NCBI RefSeq assembly: GCF_009296025.1
Contig: NZ_CP045178.1
Span: 1,302,001 to 1,366,000, forward strand
Reading direction: 5' to 3'
Origin: Streptomyces tsukubensis
GTDB taxonomy: Bacteria > Actinomycetota > Actinomycetes > Streptomycetales > Streptomycetaceae
DNA length: 64,000 nucleotides
Shown here piece after piece: positions 29,694 through 39,463 of the stretch (position 1 is its first letter; each line of letters opens with the position of its first letter). Made by a program: the position numbers and the translations under genes. The notes under the pieces are model-generated. The model saw only the letters and a list, made by a program, of their open reading frames with translations. It did no database searches and had not been told where the DNA came from.

Positions 29694-30029
29694 TCATGTC
29701 TCCGGGTCGGCCAGTTCGGTGAAGCCGGCTTCGCGGTACACCTCGTGGGCGTCGGCGGTCGCGAGCACGATGCGGCGTATGCCGAGCGGGGCGAGGTGGT
29801 CGCGTACGGCGGTGACCAGCGCCGTGCCCAGCCCTTTCCCCCGCGCGGCCCGGTCGACGTACACATCGCAGAGCCACGCGAAGGTCGCGTGATCGCTGAC
29901 CACGCGCGCGTAGGCCACCTGTGCGCCCGAAGTCTCCTCGTACACACCGAAGTTGAGAGAGCCGCCGATCGCGGCGGCTGGACGGCCGCGGTACCGGCAT
30001 CTCCCGTCTCCTCCCCGCCATGTGGTCAC
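29694..30029 (-). CDS. GNAT acetyltransferase, probably truncated at both ends
   Basis: Of 111 residues, the core is clearly GNAT: SLNFGVYEETSGAQVAYARVVSDHATFAWLCDVYVDRAARGKGLGTALVTAVRDHLAPLGIRRIVLATADAHEVYREAGFTELADPE. The usual first 20-25 residues are replaced by a short basic stretch. The end is abrupt: after DPET comes TGA, and the same frame then continues MVLGLDRAG for about 30 codons. A TGG-to-TGA change would explain this, as family members read DPE-x-W-M there. The GTG start overlaps the MocR stop codon (GTGA), so it is translated with that gene. Confidence 0.7.
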   Translation of the reverse strand: MTTWRGGDGRCRYRGRPAAAIGGSLNFGVYEETSGAQVAYARVVSDHATFAWLCDVYVDRAARGKGLGTALVTAVRDHLAPLGIRRIVLATADAHEVYREAGFTELADPET

Positions 30030-31472
30030 CCGAGGACCTCACCGCAGGCCTTGGCCAGTCTGCTGACCCCTTCCGCGATCTCGGCGGTGCCCGCCACCCC
30101 CGCGTAACTGAGCCTCAGCCGGCCCCCGGGGGGCTCCGCCGCGAAGTAGGGGCGGCCCGCCGCGACGGCGACGCCGGCGCGCAGCGCCGCGGCGGCCAGC
30201 GCCGTCTCGTCCGTGCCGTCCGGCAGCCCTGCCCAGAGTTGGTAACCGCCGGACGGCAGGTACGGGAGGGACAGGGCGGGCAGCCGCTGCGCGATCAGCG
30301 TGGCCATCGTCTCGCGTCGGGTGCGCAGGTGCGCCGCGACGGAACGCAGGTGACGCGGCCAGGCCGGGGATCCGACGAGTTCGAGTACCGCTTCCTGCAA
30401 GGGCCTCGGGACGAAGAACTGGTCGACGACCTGGATGGCCCGCAGCCGGTCGAGGACCGGTCCTCGCGCGGCGAGGGCGCCCACCCGCAGACTCGGCGAG
30501 GTGATCTTGGTGAGGGAACAGACGTGGACGACGACACCGTCGGGGTCTTCCGCGGCGAGGGTCGGGGGCAGCGGCCCCGCGTCCTCGTGGGCGAGCCGCC
30601 GCGCGAAGTCGTCCTCCACGACGAAGGCTCCGGCCGCACGTGCGATGTCGAGGACCTCGCGGCGCCTGCGCGGGGCGAGTACGGAGCCGAGCGGGTTCTG
30701 GAAGAGCGGCTGGCAGACGAAGACGCGGGCGCCCGAGGCGCGGAAGGCGGCGGCGAGGAGATCGGGTCGTACCCCGTCGGCGTCGGCCGGCACGGGCACC
30801 GGGCGGCGGCCGGACGCGCGGGCCACGGCGAGCAGCCCTGGGTAGGTCGGCGATTCCACGAGGACGGGGGCGCCGGGCGGGGCGAGGGCGCGGACAGCGG
30901 TGACGAGGGCGGTCTGACCGCCTGAGGTGATCAGCACGTCGGCAGGGGACAGACCGCCCTCGCCCGCGGGCGCTGAGATCTCGCGGGCGAACCAGGCGCG
31001 CAGCTCGGGGATGCCCTCGACGGGCGGCCGATTCCACGCGCCGGGGCGGCGCCCCGCGCGGGCGAGCGCCGAGGCGAGCGCGCGTTCCGGCTGGAGCGAG
31101 GAGTGCAGATAGCCGCTGTTGAACTCGATGACTCCGGCCGGCGCGACCGAGAGCGTCGCCAGTACGCCGGACGCGTCGACTCCTCGGGGCGCGGATCCCT
31201 GCCCGGCGGCGCCGAGGGAGACCTCCTGCCATGAGGTGTCGCCGGGCTCCAGAGGGGTCGCCCTGGGCTCCGCGCGGTAGGCGCCGGCGCCGGGCCGGGT
31301 GACGACCCGCCCTTCGGCGGCGAGTTGTGCGAGCGCCCGGGAGACGGTGACCGGGCTGACGCGGTAGCGCTCCACGAGCGCCCGGCTCGACGGCAGCTTC
31401 TCACCTGGCGAGTAGCGATCCAGCTCACTCTTCAGCCTTGTGGCCAAATCTGCCACGCTGCTACGCTCGTTC

Positions 31473-31474
<2 letters not shown>
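30026..31474 (-). CDS. MocR-type regulator (GntR + aminotransferase domain)
   Basis: A protein of 482 residues. Residues 1-75 are a GntR winged helix (GEKLPSSRALVERYRVSPVTVSRALAQLAAEGRVVTRPGAGAYR); the rest is a fold-type I aminotransferase domain with FVVEDDFARR and SLTKITSPSLRVG, where Lys binds PLP. MocR proteins use PLP or an amino acid-PLP adduct as the signal and usually control the gene divergent to them. Here that is the EamA transporter. The ATG overlaps the divergent ATG, so one of the two starts may be annotated too early. Confidence 0.92.
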
Positions 31475-32483
<1,009 letters not shown>

Positions 32484-32595
32484 GGGGCGGGGCGCCTGGG
32501 CCGGTGACGGGGTGGCGGACGGGCCGGGGCCGGTGACCGGGTCGCGGACGCGGCGGGGCCGGCGCCCCGCCGGAGTGACACGACCGCGTATACGG

Positions 32596-32694
32596 CCACG
32601 CCCGCGGGTGCGGATACGGATACGAGTGCTGATACGAGTACAGGTGCGGGTGCGGGTACGGATACAGGTGCGGATCGCGGTCGCGAGGGTAGCG
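32596..32694. repeat. Low-complexity GGATACG/GTGCGG repeat
   Basis: About 90 bases of imperfect 6- and 12-base units (GTGCGGATACGGATACGAGT, GTGCGGGTACGGATACAG) lie between convergent genes. No hairpin terminator and no gene are seen. Confidence 0.6.
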
Positions 32695-33927
32695 CTACGA
32701 CCGCCGATAGTGATCGCGTACGACCCTGCTCATCGCTCCGATCGGGTCGGCGGCGACCTCCTTGGCGGCGAAGTAGATGTTGCCGCGCGTCTCGCGAATG
32801 TCCTGGGCGAGGGTCAGGTGGCGTGACAGCTCCGCGGGGTCCTGCCAGGCGGCGGGCTGGGCGGGGTCGCCGGCCTTGTACAGCGCCTCCCCCGCGTACA
32901 GATCGACGCCCGTGCCCCGGACGGTCTCGGCCCACCAGCGCAAGAGGACCTCGTAGTCGGCGGCCTCGAAGCCGATGTTCCAGTAGAGCTGCGGAACGAT
33001 GTGGTCGATCCACCCCTCCTTCACCCACTTGCGGGTGTCGGCGTGCAGATCGTCGTAGGTCTGGACGCCTGCCCTGGTGGAGGAGCCCAGCGCGTCGGTG
33101 GAGGCGTTGCGCCACACGCCGAAGGGGCTGACTCCGAACCGGACACCGCGCCTGGTCCTGGAGACGCGTTCGCCCATCTCCCGGACGAGCTTGTCGGTGT
33201 TGTCCCGCCGCCAGGCCGCCCGGTCGGGGAAGCCGCCGCCGTACTTCGCGTAGGCAGCGTCGTCGTCGAAGACCTGGCCGGCCACGGGATACGGGTAGAA
33301 GTAGTCGTCCCAGTGCACGGCGTCGATGTCGTAGCGGCGCACGGCGTCCAGCATGGCGTCCTGCACGAACCGCCTGACCTCGGGCAGCCCCGGGTTGTAG
33401 TACAGCTTCCCGCCGTAGGGGGCCACCCAGTCGGGGTGCACCCTGGCCGGGTGGGTGGGGACGAGCCGCGAGAGGTCGGTGTGCGGGGCCACCCGGTACG
33501 GGTTGAACCACGCGTGGAGCTCAAGGCCCCTGCTGTGGGCCGCACGGACCGCGGTGCCCAGCGGGTCCCAGCCGGGGTCCTTGCCCTGGGTCCCGGTGAG
33601 GTACTGCGACCAGGGCTCGTAGGGCGACGGCCACATCGCGTCGGCGCTCGGGCGCACCTGGAGGACCACGGTGTTGAGGCGGCGGCGGACGGCCGTGTCG
33701 AGGTGGCCGATCAGCTCTGCGCGCTGCTGGGCCGCGGTGAGTCCTTGGCGAGAGGGCCAGTCCCTGTTCGTGATGCTCGCCACCCACATCCCCCGCATCG
33801 CGTACGGGTCGCCCTCGGGGGCCGAGGGCTGCCGGACGGGTCTCGCCAGCGCGTCCCCACCGGTCGTCAGCCCCATCAGCACACCGGTCGCGGCCGCAGC
33901 GAATCTCCTGCGTGTCATGTGTCCCAT
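32695..33927 (-). CDS. Tat-exported glycosyl hydrolase-like (GHL10/YngK) protein
   Basis: A protein of 410 residues with an N-terminal Tat signal (TRRRFAAAATGVLMGL). The mature part is a TIM-barrel of the GHL10 (DUF187) type: MRGMWVASITNRDWPS, TVVLQVRPSADAMWPS, LELHAWFNPYRVAP, DAVHWDDYFYPYPV and VPQLYWNIGF. Relatives are thought to hydrolyse sugar polymers on the cell surface. It is transcribed away from the dehydrogenase gene and probably alone. Confidence 0.88.
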   Translation of the reverse strand: MGHMTRRRFAAAATGVLMGLTTGGDALARPVRQPSAPEGDPYAMRGMWVASITNRDWPSRQGLTAAQQRAELIGHLDTAVRRRLNTVVLQVRPSADAMWPSPYEPWSQYLTGTQGKDPGWDPLGTAVRAAHSRGLELHAWFNPYRVAPHTDLSRLVPTHPARVHPDWVAPYGGKLYYNPGLPEVRRFVQDAMLDAVRRYDIDAVHWDDYFYPYPVAGQVFDDDAAYAKYGGGFPDRAAWRRDNTDKLVREMGERVSRTRRGVRFGVSPFGVWRNASTDALGSSTRAGVQTYDDLHADTRKWVKEGWIDHIVPQLYWNIGFEAADYEVLLRWWAETVRGTGVDLYAGEALYKAGDPAQPAAWQDPAELSRHLTLAQDIRETRGNIYFAAKEVAADPIGAMSRVVRDHYRRS

Positions 33928-34076
33928 AAGCCCGTCCCTGTCCTTCGGTCACCGTCGGCCCGGACAGCATGCCCGGCCCGGGGGGCCCCGCACACGCCGG
34001 TCGGAGGTAACGTGTCGCCCCGGGGCAGCCGCCGCGGGAGCCAGTGCCGCCGGCAAGGATCATGGAAAGGCACGAG

Positions 34077-34949
34077 GTGACGGAGTCTATGGGCGATGTG
34101 GCACGCGTCGGAGTGGTCGGATGCGGCCAGATGGGAGCGGGCATCGCGGAGGTGTCCGCCCGCTCGGGTCTGGATGTCATGGTCGCTGAGACCACTGGCG
34201 AGGCTCTGGAGATAGGGCGTACCCGGCTGTACAACTCGCTGACGAAGGCAGCCAACCGCGGCAAGATCACCGCGGAGGAGTTGGAGGCCACGCAGTCCAG
34301 GCTGAGCTTCACCACGGACCTCGGAGAGTTCGCCGACCGTGACCTGGTGATCGAGGCGGTCGTCGAGAACGAGCAGGTCAAGACCGAGATCTTCCAGGTC
34401 CTCGACCAGGTCGTGACGCGTCAGGACGCGATCCTCGCATCGAACACGTCATCCATTCCGCTGGTGAAGCTGGCGGTCGCGACCTCACGCCCCGACCACG
34501 TCATCGGCATCCACTTCTTCAACCCCGCGCCGGTGCAGCAGCTCGTGGAGCTGATCCCCGCCCTCACCACGTCCGAGGGCACGATCAGCCGGGCGCAGGC
34601 GCTGGTGGAGAAGGTGCTCGGCAAGCACGCGATCCGCGCACAGGACCGTTCCGGCTTCGTCGTCAACGCGCTGCTGGTCCCGTACCTGCTCTCGGCGATC
34701 CGGATGTTCGAGTCCGGCATCGCGAGCCGCGAGGACATCGACAACGGCATGGAACTGGGCTGCGCCCACCCGATGGGCCCGCTGAAGCTGGCGGACCTCA
34801 TCGGCCTGGACACGGTCGCCTCCATCGCGGACGGCATGTGGGCCGAGTACAAGGAGCCGCTGTACGGCGCGCCCCCGCTGCTCCAGCGGATGGTCGACGC
34901 GGGGCGGCTGGGCCGTAAGTCGGGGTCGGGCTTCTACACGTACCAGTGA
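34077..34949 (+). CDS. 3-hydroxybutyryl-CoA dehydrogenase
   Basis: A protein of 290 residues that oxidises or reduces 3-hydroxyacyl-CoA with NAD(P). The Rossmann motif is VGVVGCGQMGAGIAEV; ILASNTSSIPLVKLA and VIGIHFFNPAPVQQLVELIP are the HAD family signatures; the C-terminal domain has DRSGFVVNALLVPYLLSAIRM. GTG 34077 was chosen because GAAAGG is 6 bases upstream; ATG 34062 and ATG 34089 are in the same frame. It is the last core-type gene before the accessory cluster. Confidence 0.93.
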   Translation: MTESMGDVARVGVVGCGQMGAGIAEVSARSGLDVMVAETTGEALEIGRTRLYNSLTKAANRGKITAEELEATQSRLSFTTDLGEFADRDLVIEAVVENEQVKTEIFQVLDQVVTRQDAILASNTSSIPLVKLAVATSRPDHVIGIHFFNPAPVQQLVELIPALTTSEGTISRAQALVEKVLGKHAIRAQDRSGFVVNALLVPYLLSAIRMFESGIASREDIDNGMELGCAHPMGPLKLADLIGLDTVASIADGMWAEYKEPLYGAPPLLQRMVDAGRLGRKSGSGFYTYQ

Positions 34950-35110
34950 CCTGCCCGTACTGGCCCGGTGAGACCGGCGGAGGACCGGTCCGGGACAGGC
35001 CGCCGCTGGTCTGCCTGATGGAGGGCCGCCTGCCCGCGCTCCTCCTTGGCTGATCTTCGTCTCGCGACGGTGACGTGACGCCGCGTGGGTGGCGGTGACC
35101 GCGTCGGCCC
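34950..35110. other. Junction between core gene and accessory cluster
   Basis: This 161-base stretch lies between convergent genes. It has imperfect GC inverted repeats (around GGCCCGGTGAGACCGG/ACCGGTCCGGG) that may act as terminator. No tRNA, integrase or direct repeat typical of an integration site is seen. Confidence 0.4.
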
Positions 35111-35452
35111 TCAATCGCCGAACTCGCCTGGGCGGTGGGAGCCTTCGGCCCGCTCCACCGGCCCGGGTGCGCCTTCCCCCTCCTTCCCGTCCGGCACATG
35201 CCGTGTGATCAGCCCGGCCATGCCCTCGATGGTGGCGAACGCGGGATCGAAGAGGTCGGTGTCGGCGATCTGGACGCCGAGAACCTGCTCGACATACACA
35301 GTGAGGGCCACGACCGTGAGCGAGTCGAGATATCCGGTGTCGAAGAGGTTCACCTGTCGCGTGAAGTCCGGATCGTCGGCCGCGACGGCCGCTTCACGCC
35401 GGATGAACGCTTCGATGTGTGCGGCGGCCCTGTCGGCCGGGGTGGAGTTCAC
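35111..35452 (-). CDS. Acyl carrier protein
   Basis: A protein of 113 residues with the phosphopantetheine attachment site in FDTGYLDSLTVVALTVYVEQVLG; Ser44 of the DSL motif is the attachment residue. The core is the usual about 80 residues, with IADTDLFDPAFATIEGMAGLITRHV as helix 3-4; the last 25 are an acidic/Pro/Gly tail. It is a stand-alone carrier, the last gene of the eleven-gene unit, and overlaps the asparagine-synthetase-like gene by ATGA. With the nearby acyl ligase it suggests that an acyl or aminoacyl group is held as thioester during modification or transfer. Confidence 0.9.
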   Translation of the reverse strand: MNSTPADRAAAHIEAFIRREAAVAADDPDFTRQVNLFDTGYLDSLTVVALTVYVEQVLGVQIADTDLFDPAFATIEGMAGLITRHVPDGKEGEGAPGPVERAEGSHRPGEFGD

Positions 35453-36771
35453 TCGGCTCCTTCCGCGGGAGTGTGGGGGACGGGCCGGTGAACGCCGCCA
35501 CGAATGACGCGGCGCAGGTCAGCCGCCGAGGGGATGCCCAGTGCGTGACGGAAGCGGACCTCAAGCTGTCGCCGGTCGATACCGGCCTTGATGAGGTGAT
35601 GCAGCACACCGGTGTCGGTGGAGGGGTCGCCGATCTGCGCCCGGACCTTGGGGCGGTTGAGGATGTCGGCCGGCAGGCGGCGACGTGCGAGATGGGTCAT
35701 GAGCCACGGCTTGTTGACCGGGTCGGGCAGTGAGAGCAGCTCGTCCGCTGCCCAGCAGTAGGGCTGCACGACCGTCAGGCCGTGTGCGGCGAACACCCCG
35801 ACCTCGCGGTCGCCTGTCTGGAGGCCTCGGGTGAGGTGGGACCGTAGCAGGCCGGGCGGAAGGTTCGGCAGGCGGTAGTAGAGGACGCCCGCATGGGGCA
35901 CGGGGGTGTAGTCGGCGAGGAACTCGTTCATGAGGTCGCCCGTGAAGACCAGCGCGCCACGCGGGTGGTCGCCCGCGATGGAAGCGGCGAGCACCTCGTT
36001 GACGACGGCTGCGTGGACGTTGAAGTCGCGCCAGTCCTGGCCGTTGACAATCGCCGGGTACAGGGCGTCGATGAGGCGCTGCCGGTCGGCTCGGACCAGG
36101 CGGAAGTCCATGCCCAGGTGGGCGGCGACGTGCCGAGCGGCGGCAGCGTCCTCGCTCAGGGGCCCGTCGCCGAAGGTGTAGGAGTACGCGACGGTACGGG
36201 GAAAGTGGCGGTGGGCGTAGGCGGCGACGACGGAGCTGTCCGCCCCGCCCGACAGGCAGACCGCCGTGGCCGTGTCCTGATGTGTGGCGGCGAGGTGACG
36301 CATCCCCTCGTCGAGCAGTCCGCGGACGGTGGCCGCGAGCGCGGACGGGGCGCGGGCGACACCCGCGTAGGAGGGCCGCGCAGGGAAGGGCAGGACCGTA
36401 CCCGTGCGCCGGTCGGGGTCCAGCGTGACCGCGCATCCCGCGGGGACGGCGTAGGTGTCGGTGAAGTCGATTCCCGCGCGTACGAGGTCGCGGAGGTAGT
36501 TCGCGGCGACCACGCCCCGGTCGGGGTGGAAAGCGACGTACAGCTTGTTGAGGCCCAGCCGGTCGCGGGTGGCGGTGACGCGGTCTCCGTCCCGCTGGAT
36601 GCTCGCGAATCTGCCTCGCCGGCCGGCCGCCGTCTCCTCCGGGGGGTTCCCCGGGCGAGGGTCCCCCGCGTGCGGGCCCCCGGGGCAGGAGCCCGCCGCG
36701 TGGGGGCCCCCGGGACGGGAGTCCCCCGCGTGCCAGTAGACGTCGCGCACGGGGAGATGTGACTCAAGCAC
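35449..36771 (-). CDS. Asparagine synthetase-like ATP pyrophosphatase, amidotransferase Cys missing
   Basis: A protein of 440 residues. The synthetase half has the PP-loop VCLSGGADSSVVAAYA (residues 172-186), then NVHAAVVNEVLA and FTGDLMNEFLADY, as in AsnB. The N-terminal half keeps the second part of a class II glutaminase fold (RDRLGLNKLYVAF, VPAGCAVTLD) but has no Cys at position 2 and lacks the preceding strands; instead residues 14-50 are a Gly/Pro/His repeat linker coded by tandem DNA repeats. It therefore cannot take ammonia from glutamine by the usual route. It may adenylate a carboxylate and couple it with an amine, as beta-lactam synthetase does. It overlaps both neighbours. Confidence 0.85.
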   Translation of the reverse strand: MLESHLPVRDVYWHAGDSRPGGPHAAGSCPGGPHAGDPRPGNPPEETAAGRRGRFASIQRDGDRVTATRDRLGLNKLYVAFHPDRGVVAANYLRDLVRAGIDFTDTYAVPAGCAVTLDPDRRTGTVLPFPARPSYAGVARAPSALAATVRGLLDEGMRHLAATHQDTATAVCLSGGADSSVVAAYAHRHFPRTVAYSYTFGDGPLSEDAAAARHVAAHLGMDFRLVRADRQRLIDALYPAIVNGQDWRDFNVHAAVVNEVLAASIAGDHPRGALVFTGDLMNEFLADYTPVPHAGVLYYRLPNLPPGLLRSHLTRGLQTGDREVGVFAAHGLTVVQPYCWAADELLSLPDPVNKPWLMTHLARRRLPADILNRPKVRAQIGDPSTDTGVLHHLIKAGIDRRQLEVRFRHALGIPSAADLRRVIRGGVHRPVPHTPAEGAE

Positions 36772-37921
36772 GCGCGTACTCCTCGCCGATGGTGGTGAGC
36801 GCCCGGTCCATCGCGGGTGCCTCGATGTTGAGGGCGATGCGGAACCAGCCGCTCTCGTGGAAGAGCGTGGAGGGCATCACGAGAACGCCGTGGCCGGACA
36901 GGTGCGAGACGAAGCCGAGGTCGTCGGGCGTGGGGCAGCGCGCGTACAGGAAACGCGTGGCGTGCGTGTCGAGCACGGGTACGTCGTGGTGGAGGAGTAC
37001 GCGGCGGGCGTGGTGTTGCAGCCCGGCGAGCCCGGTCAGGTCGGGCGGCGTGTCGCACAGGGCGGCGGCGAGTTGCTGGGTGAGGGCGGTGGGGGCGCAC
37101 TGGCCGCTGACGCGCATGGTCCTGATGAGGTCCCCGGCGGTCTCGTGTCGGGTGGCGAGCCGGGGAGAGACCGCCAGACATCCGGTGCGCTGTCCCTGCA
37201 TGTCCCACGCCTTGCCGAAGGAGCGCACGGTGAGGGTCTGGGGGTAGTACGCGGCGGGCGGGGGGCAGGGAGAAGCGTCCCAGACCTGCTGCGTGTGCGC
37301 TTCGTCGACGATGAGCAACGGGGGTACTGACGAACCGTGTCGCTGGAGCAGGGCCGCCAGTCGGCGTAGTTCGGTGTCGCTGTGGATGACGCCGGTGGGG
37401 CTTCCCGGCTGGGCCAGGACGAGGCCTCGGGTCCTGGAGGTCCAGGCGTTCGCGATGGCTTCGAGGTCGAGGTGCTTGTCCGGGGCCGCGGGCACCAGGT
37501 CGCAGGCCAGACCTAGGTCTTGGAGGTACAGGGGGTAGTCCATCCAGCACGGTGTGACGAGGATGACGCGGTCGGGCGGCTTGAACAGGGTGCGCAGGGC
37601 GACGTGGAGGGCGGCGGTCGCGCCCGGGGTCATGATGATGTCGTTCCAGGCGTAGCGCAGCCCGTGCTGACCGGTGAGGGCGGCCGCGACGCGACGGCGG
37701 ACGGGAGTGAATCCGCCGAAGGGGCTGTAGCGCAGGTCCAGGGGGCCTGCCTGCGAGGCGAGCGCCGCCAGGGCCTCGTAGGGCCTGGGGTCGCTGAGGA
37801 AACGGGGGTTGGGGAAGGACAGGTCGAGGGCCCGGCTGCCGAAACGGCGAAGGGTGTCGAGGTGCAGCTTGGTGAACTCTTCCAGCGGACGCAGCAACTC
37901 TTCGGGGACGACGGGGCTCAT
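36764..37921 (-). CDS. Class I/II PLP-dependent aminotransferase
   Basis: A protein of 385 residues of fold type I. Motifs are YSPFGGFTPVRRRVAAALTGQHG, TPGATAALHVAL, LAQPGSPTGVIHSDTEL, LLIVDEAHTQQVW and TVRSFGKAWDMQGQRTGCL; Lys237 should bind PLP. It resembles aspartate/aromatic aminotransferases and related enzymes of secondary metabolism. It overlaps the ligase gene by 4 bases and the asparagine-synthetase-like gene by 8, so it likely supplies or alters an amino acid used by these two. Confidence 0.88.
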   Translation of the reverse strand: MSPVVPEELLRPLEEFTKLHLDTLRRFGSRALDLSFPNPRFLSDPRPYEALAALASQAGPLDLRYSPFGGFTPVRRRVAAALTGQHGLRYAWNDIIMTPGATAALHVALRTLFKPPDRVILVTPCWMDYPLYLQDLGLACDLVPAAPDKHLDLEAIANAWTSRTRGLVLAQPGSPTGVIHSDTELRRLAALLQRHGSSVPPLLIVDEAHTQQVWDASPCPPPAAYYPQTLTVRSFGKAWDMQGQRTGCLAVSPRLATRHETAGDLIRTMRVSGQCAPTALTQQLAAALCDTPPDLTGLAGLQHHARRVLLHHDVPVLDTHATRFLYARCPTPDDLGFVSHLSGHGVLVMPSTLFHESGWFRIALNIEAPAMDRALTTIGEEYARA

Positions 37922-39447
37922 CGTCCCTCCCGTATACGGGTGAGGAGGGCCAGGACGCGTTTCCTGTCGGGCTTTCCGTGCGGGGTGCGGGGCAGGCTGT
38001 CGAAGACTTCGATGCGCAACGGCCGCATGTGGGGCGGGAGTTCGGCCGAGCAGTACGCGCGGAGGGCGTCGAGGTCGAAGGACGGGGCCCGGGGTTCCAC
38101 GGCGACGAGGACGGCGGGGTCCTGTCGCTCGTCGGGGCCAGCCACGATGAGCGCGACCACACCGGCGGTGAGACCGGCGGCGGAGATGTCGGCCTCGATC
38201 TCGGTGGGCGTGACTCGGATGCCCTGGATCTTGGTGAGTTCGTCGCGGCGCCCGGTGATGTACAGATCGCCTTCGGTGTCGGTGCGGCCGAGGTCACCGG
38301 AGTGGACGACCGTCTCGCGCAGAGGCGGGCGCAGCCCGGCACGCGGCCGGAAGACGCGGGCGGTGGCCTCGGGATCGCGCCAGTAGCCCAGCGCGACGGT
38401 GGGCCCGCGGTGCACGATCTCACCCACCACGCCCGGGGGACATGGTCGGCCGTCCTCGTCCAGGACGTCGATGTGGCAGTTGGGGATGGCCCGGCCGACG
38501 GAGGTCGGTTTGTCGTCCAGCCGGGCCGGGGCGAGGTAGGTGGAGCGAAAGGCCTCCGTCAGCCCGTACATGGCGAAGACGGTGAGCTTGGGATGGGCCG
38601 CCCGGATCGCCCTGACGGTGGGCACGCCGAGCGGCCCTCCGGTGTTGGTCAGGTAGCGCAGCGAGGGGAAGCGGGTGCGGGTGAAGGGAGAGCGCGGCCC
38701 GAGGAGGTCACGCCACAGGGTGGGTACGCCGGCCAATCCGGTGACCTCGTGGTTGAGCAGGGTCCGGCAGATGTCGGGGGCGAAGGGGGAGCGCTGGATG
38801 ACGACGGTGCCCCCGGCGTGAAAGGTGGCCAGGACCTGGTTGAGGCCGTAGTCGAAGCTGAACGGCATGAGGGCCAGGGTGCGGTCCTGTGCGGTCAGCG
38901 CCAGGTAGTCCGCCACGATCCGGGCGCCGCTGAGCAGGTTGTCGTGGCTGAGCATGACGCCCTTGGCCCCACCGGTGGTCCCCGAGGTGTAGATCAGGCC
39001 CGCCAGGTCCCGGCCGATCGTGCGGGGCAGCACCGGTCGAGTGGCGTCGGGGGTCGCCGTCATGAGGTGCTGGGGCGTGCGGACACGGTCTTCCGGCAGG
39101 GCCCCGGAGAGCCGGGGTGCCAGGCGGCGGCTGGTCAGGGCGAGGGCGGCTTCCGCGTGGCTGACGATGCGCGAGATCTGCCGACGGCGCAGCTGATCGT
39201 GGACGAACACCGGTACGAGGCCCGCCAGGTGTGCGGCGAAATAGCAGGCGACGGCCTCGGCCGACCGGGGCAGCAGCAGAACGATCCGTGACCCCGGGGG
39301 AAGAGGGTGGGCCGCCAGGCGGTCGGCTCCGCGGTGTGCGCGGTCGGCGAGCTGCCCGTAGGTGACGATTTCGGGGCCGTCGAGGACGGCCGGGGCGTCC
39401 GCCCGTGTCCTCGCGTTGCTCAGGAGCAGATCCGCGACGGTGTACAT
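37918..39447 (-). CDS. AMP-forming acyl ligase (ANL superfamily)
   Basis: A protein of 509 residues. The P-loop-like motif LIYTSGTTGGAKGVMLSHDN is at 152-170, then FAMYGLTEAFRSTYLAP and HSGDLGRTDTEGDLYITGRRDELTKIQGIRVTPTEIE; the C-terminal catalytic Lys is in LPRTPHGKPDRKRVL. It would activate a carboxylic acid as adenylate and load it onto CoA or, more likely given the carrier gene, onto the acyl carrier protein. The substrate code is not readable. Carrier-linked ligases of this kind also occur in exopolysaccharide clusters of the PEP-CTERM/exosortase type. Confidence 0.9.
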   Translation of the reverse strand: MYTVADLLLSNARTRADAPAVLDGPEIVTYGQLADRAHRGADRLAAHPLPPGSRIVLLLPRSAEAVACYFAAHLAGLVPVFVHDQLRRRQISRIVSHAEAALALTSRRLAPRLSGALPEDRVRTPQHLMTATPDATRPVLPRTIGRDLAGLIYTSGTTGGAKGVMLSHDNLLSGARIVADYLALTAQDRTLALMPFSFDYGLNQVLATFHAGGTVVIQRSPFAPDICRTLLNHEVTGLAGVPTLWRDLLGPRSPFTRTRFPSLRYLTNTGGPLGVPTVRAIRAAHPKLTVFAMYGLTEAFRSTYLAPARLDDKPTSVGRAIPNCHIDVLDEDGRPCPPGVVGEIVHRGPTVALGYWRDPEATARVFRPRAGLRPPLRETVVHSGDLGRTDTEGDLYITGRRDELTKIQGIRVTPTEIEADISAAGLTAGVVALIVAGPDERQDPAVLVAVEPRAPSFDLDALRAYCSAELPPHMRPLRIEVFDSLPRTPHGKPDRKRVLALLTRIREGR

Positions 39448-39463
39448 GAGGCTCCTTCGGAGG

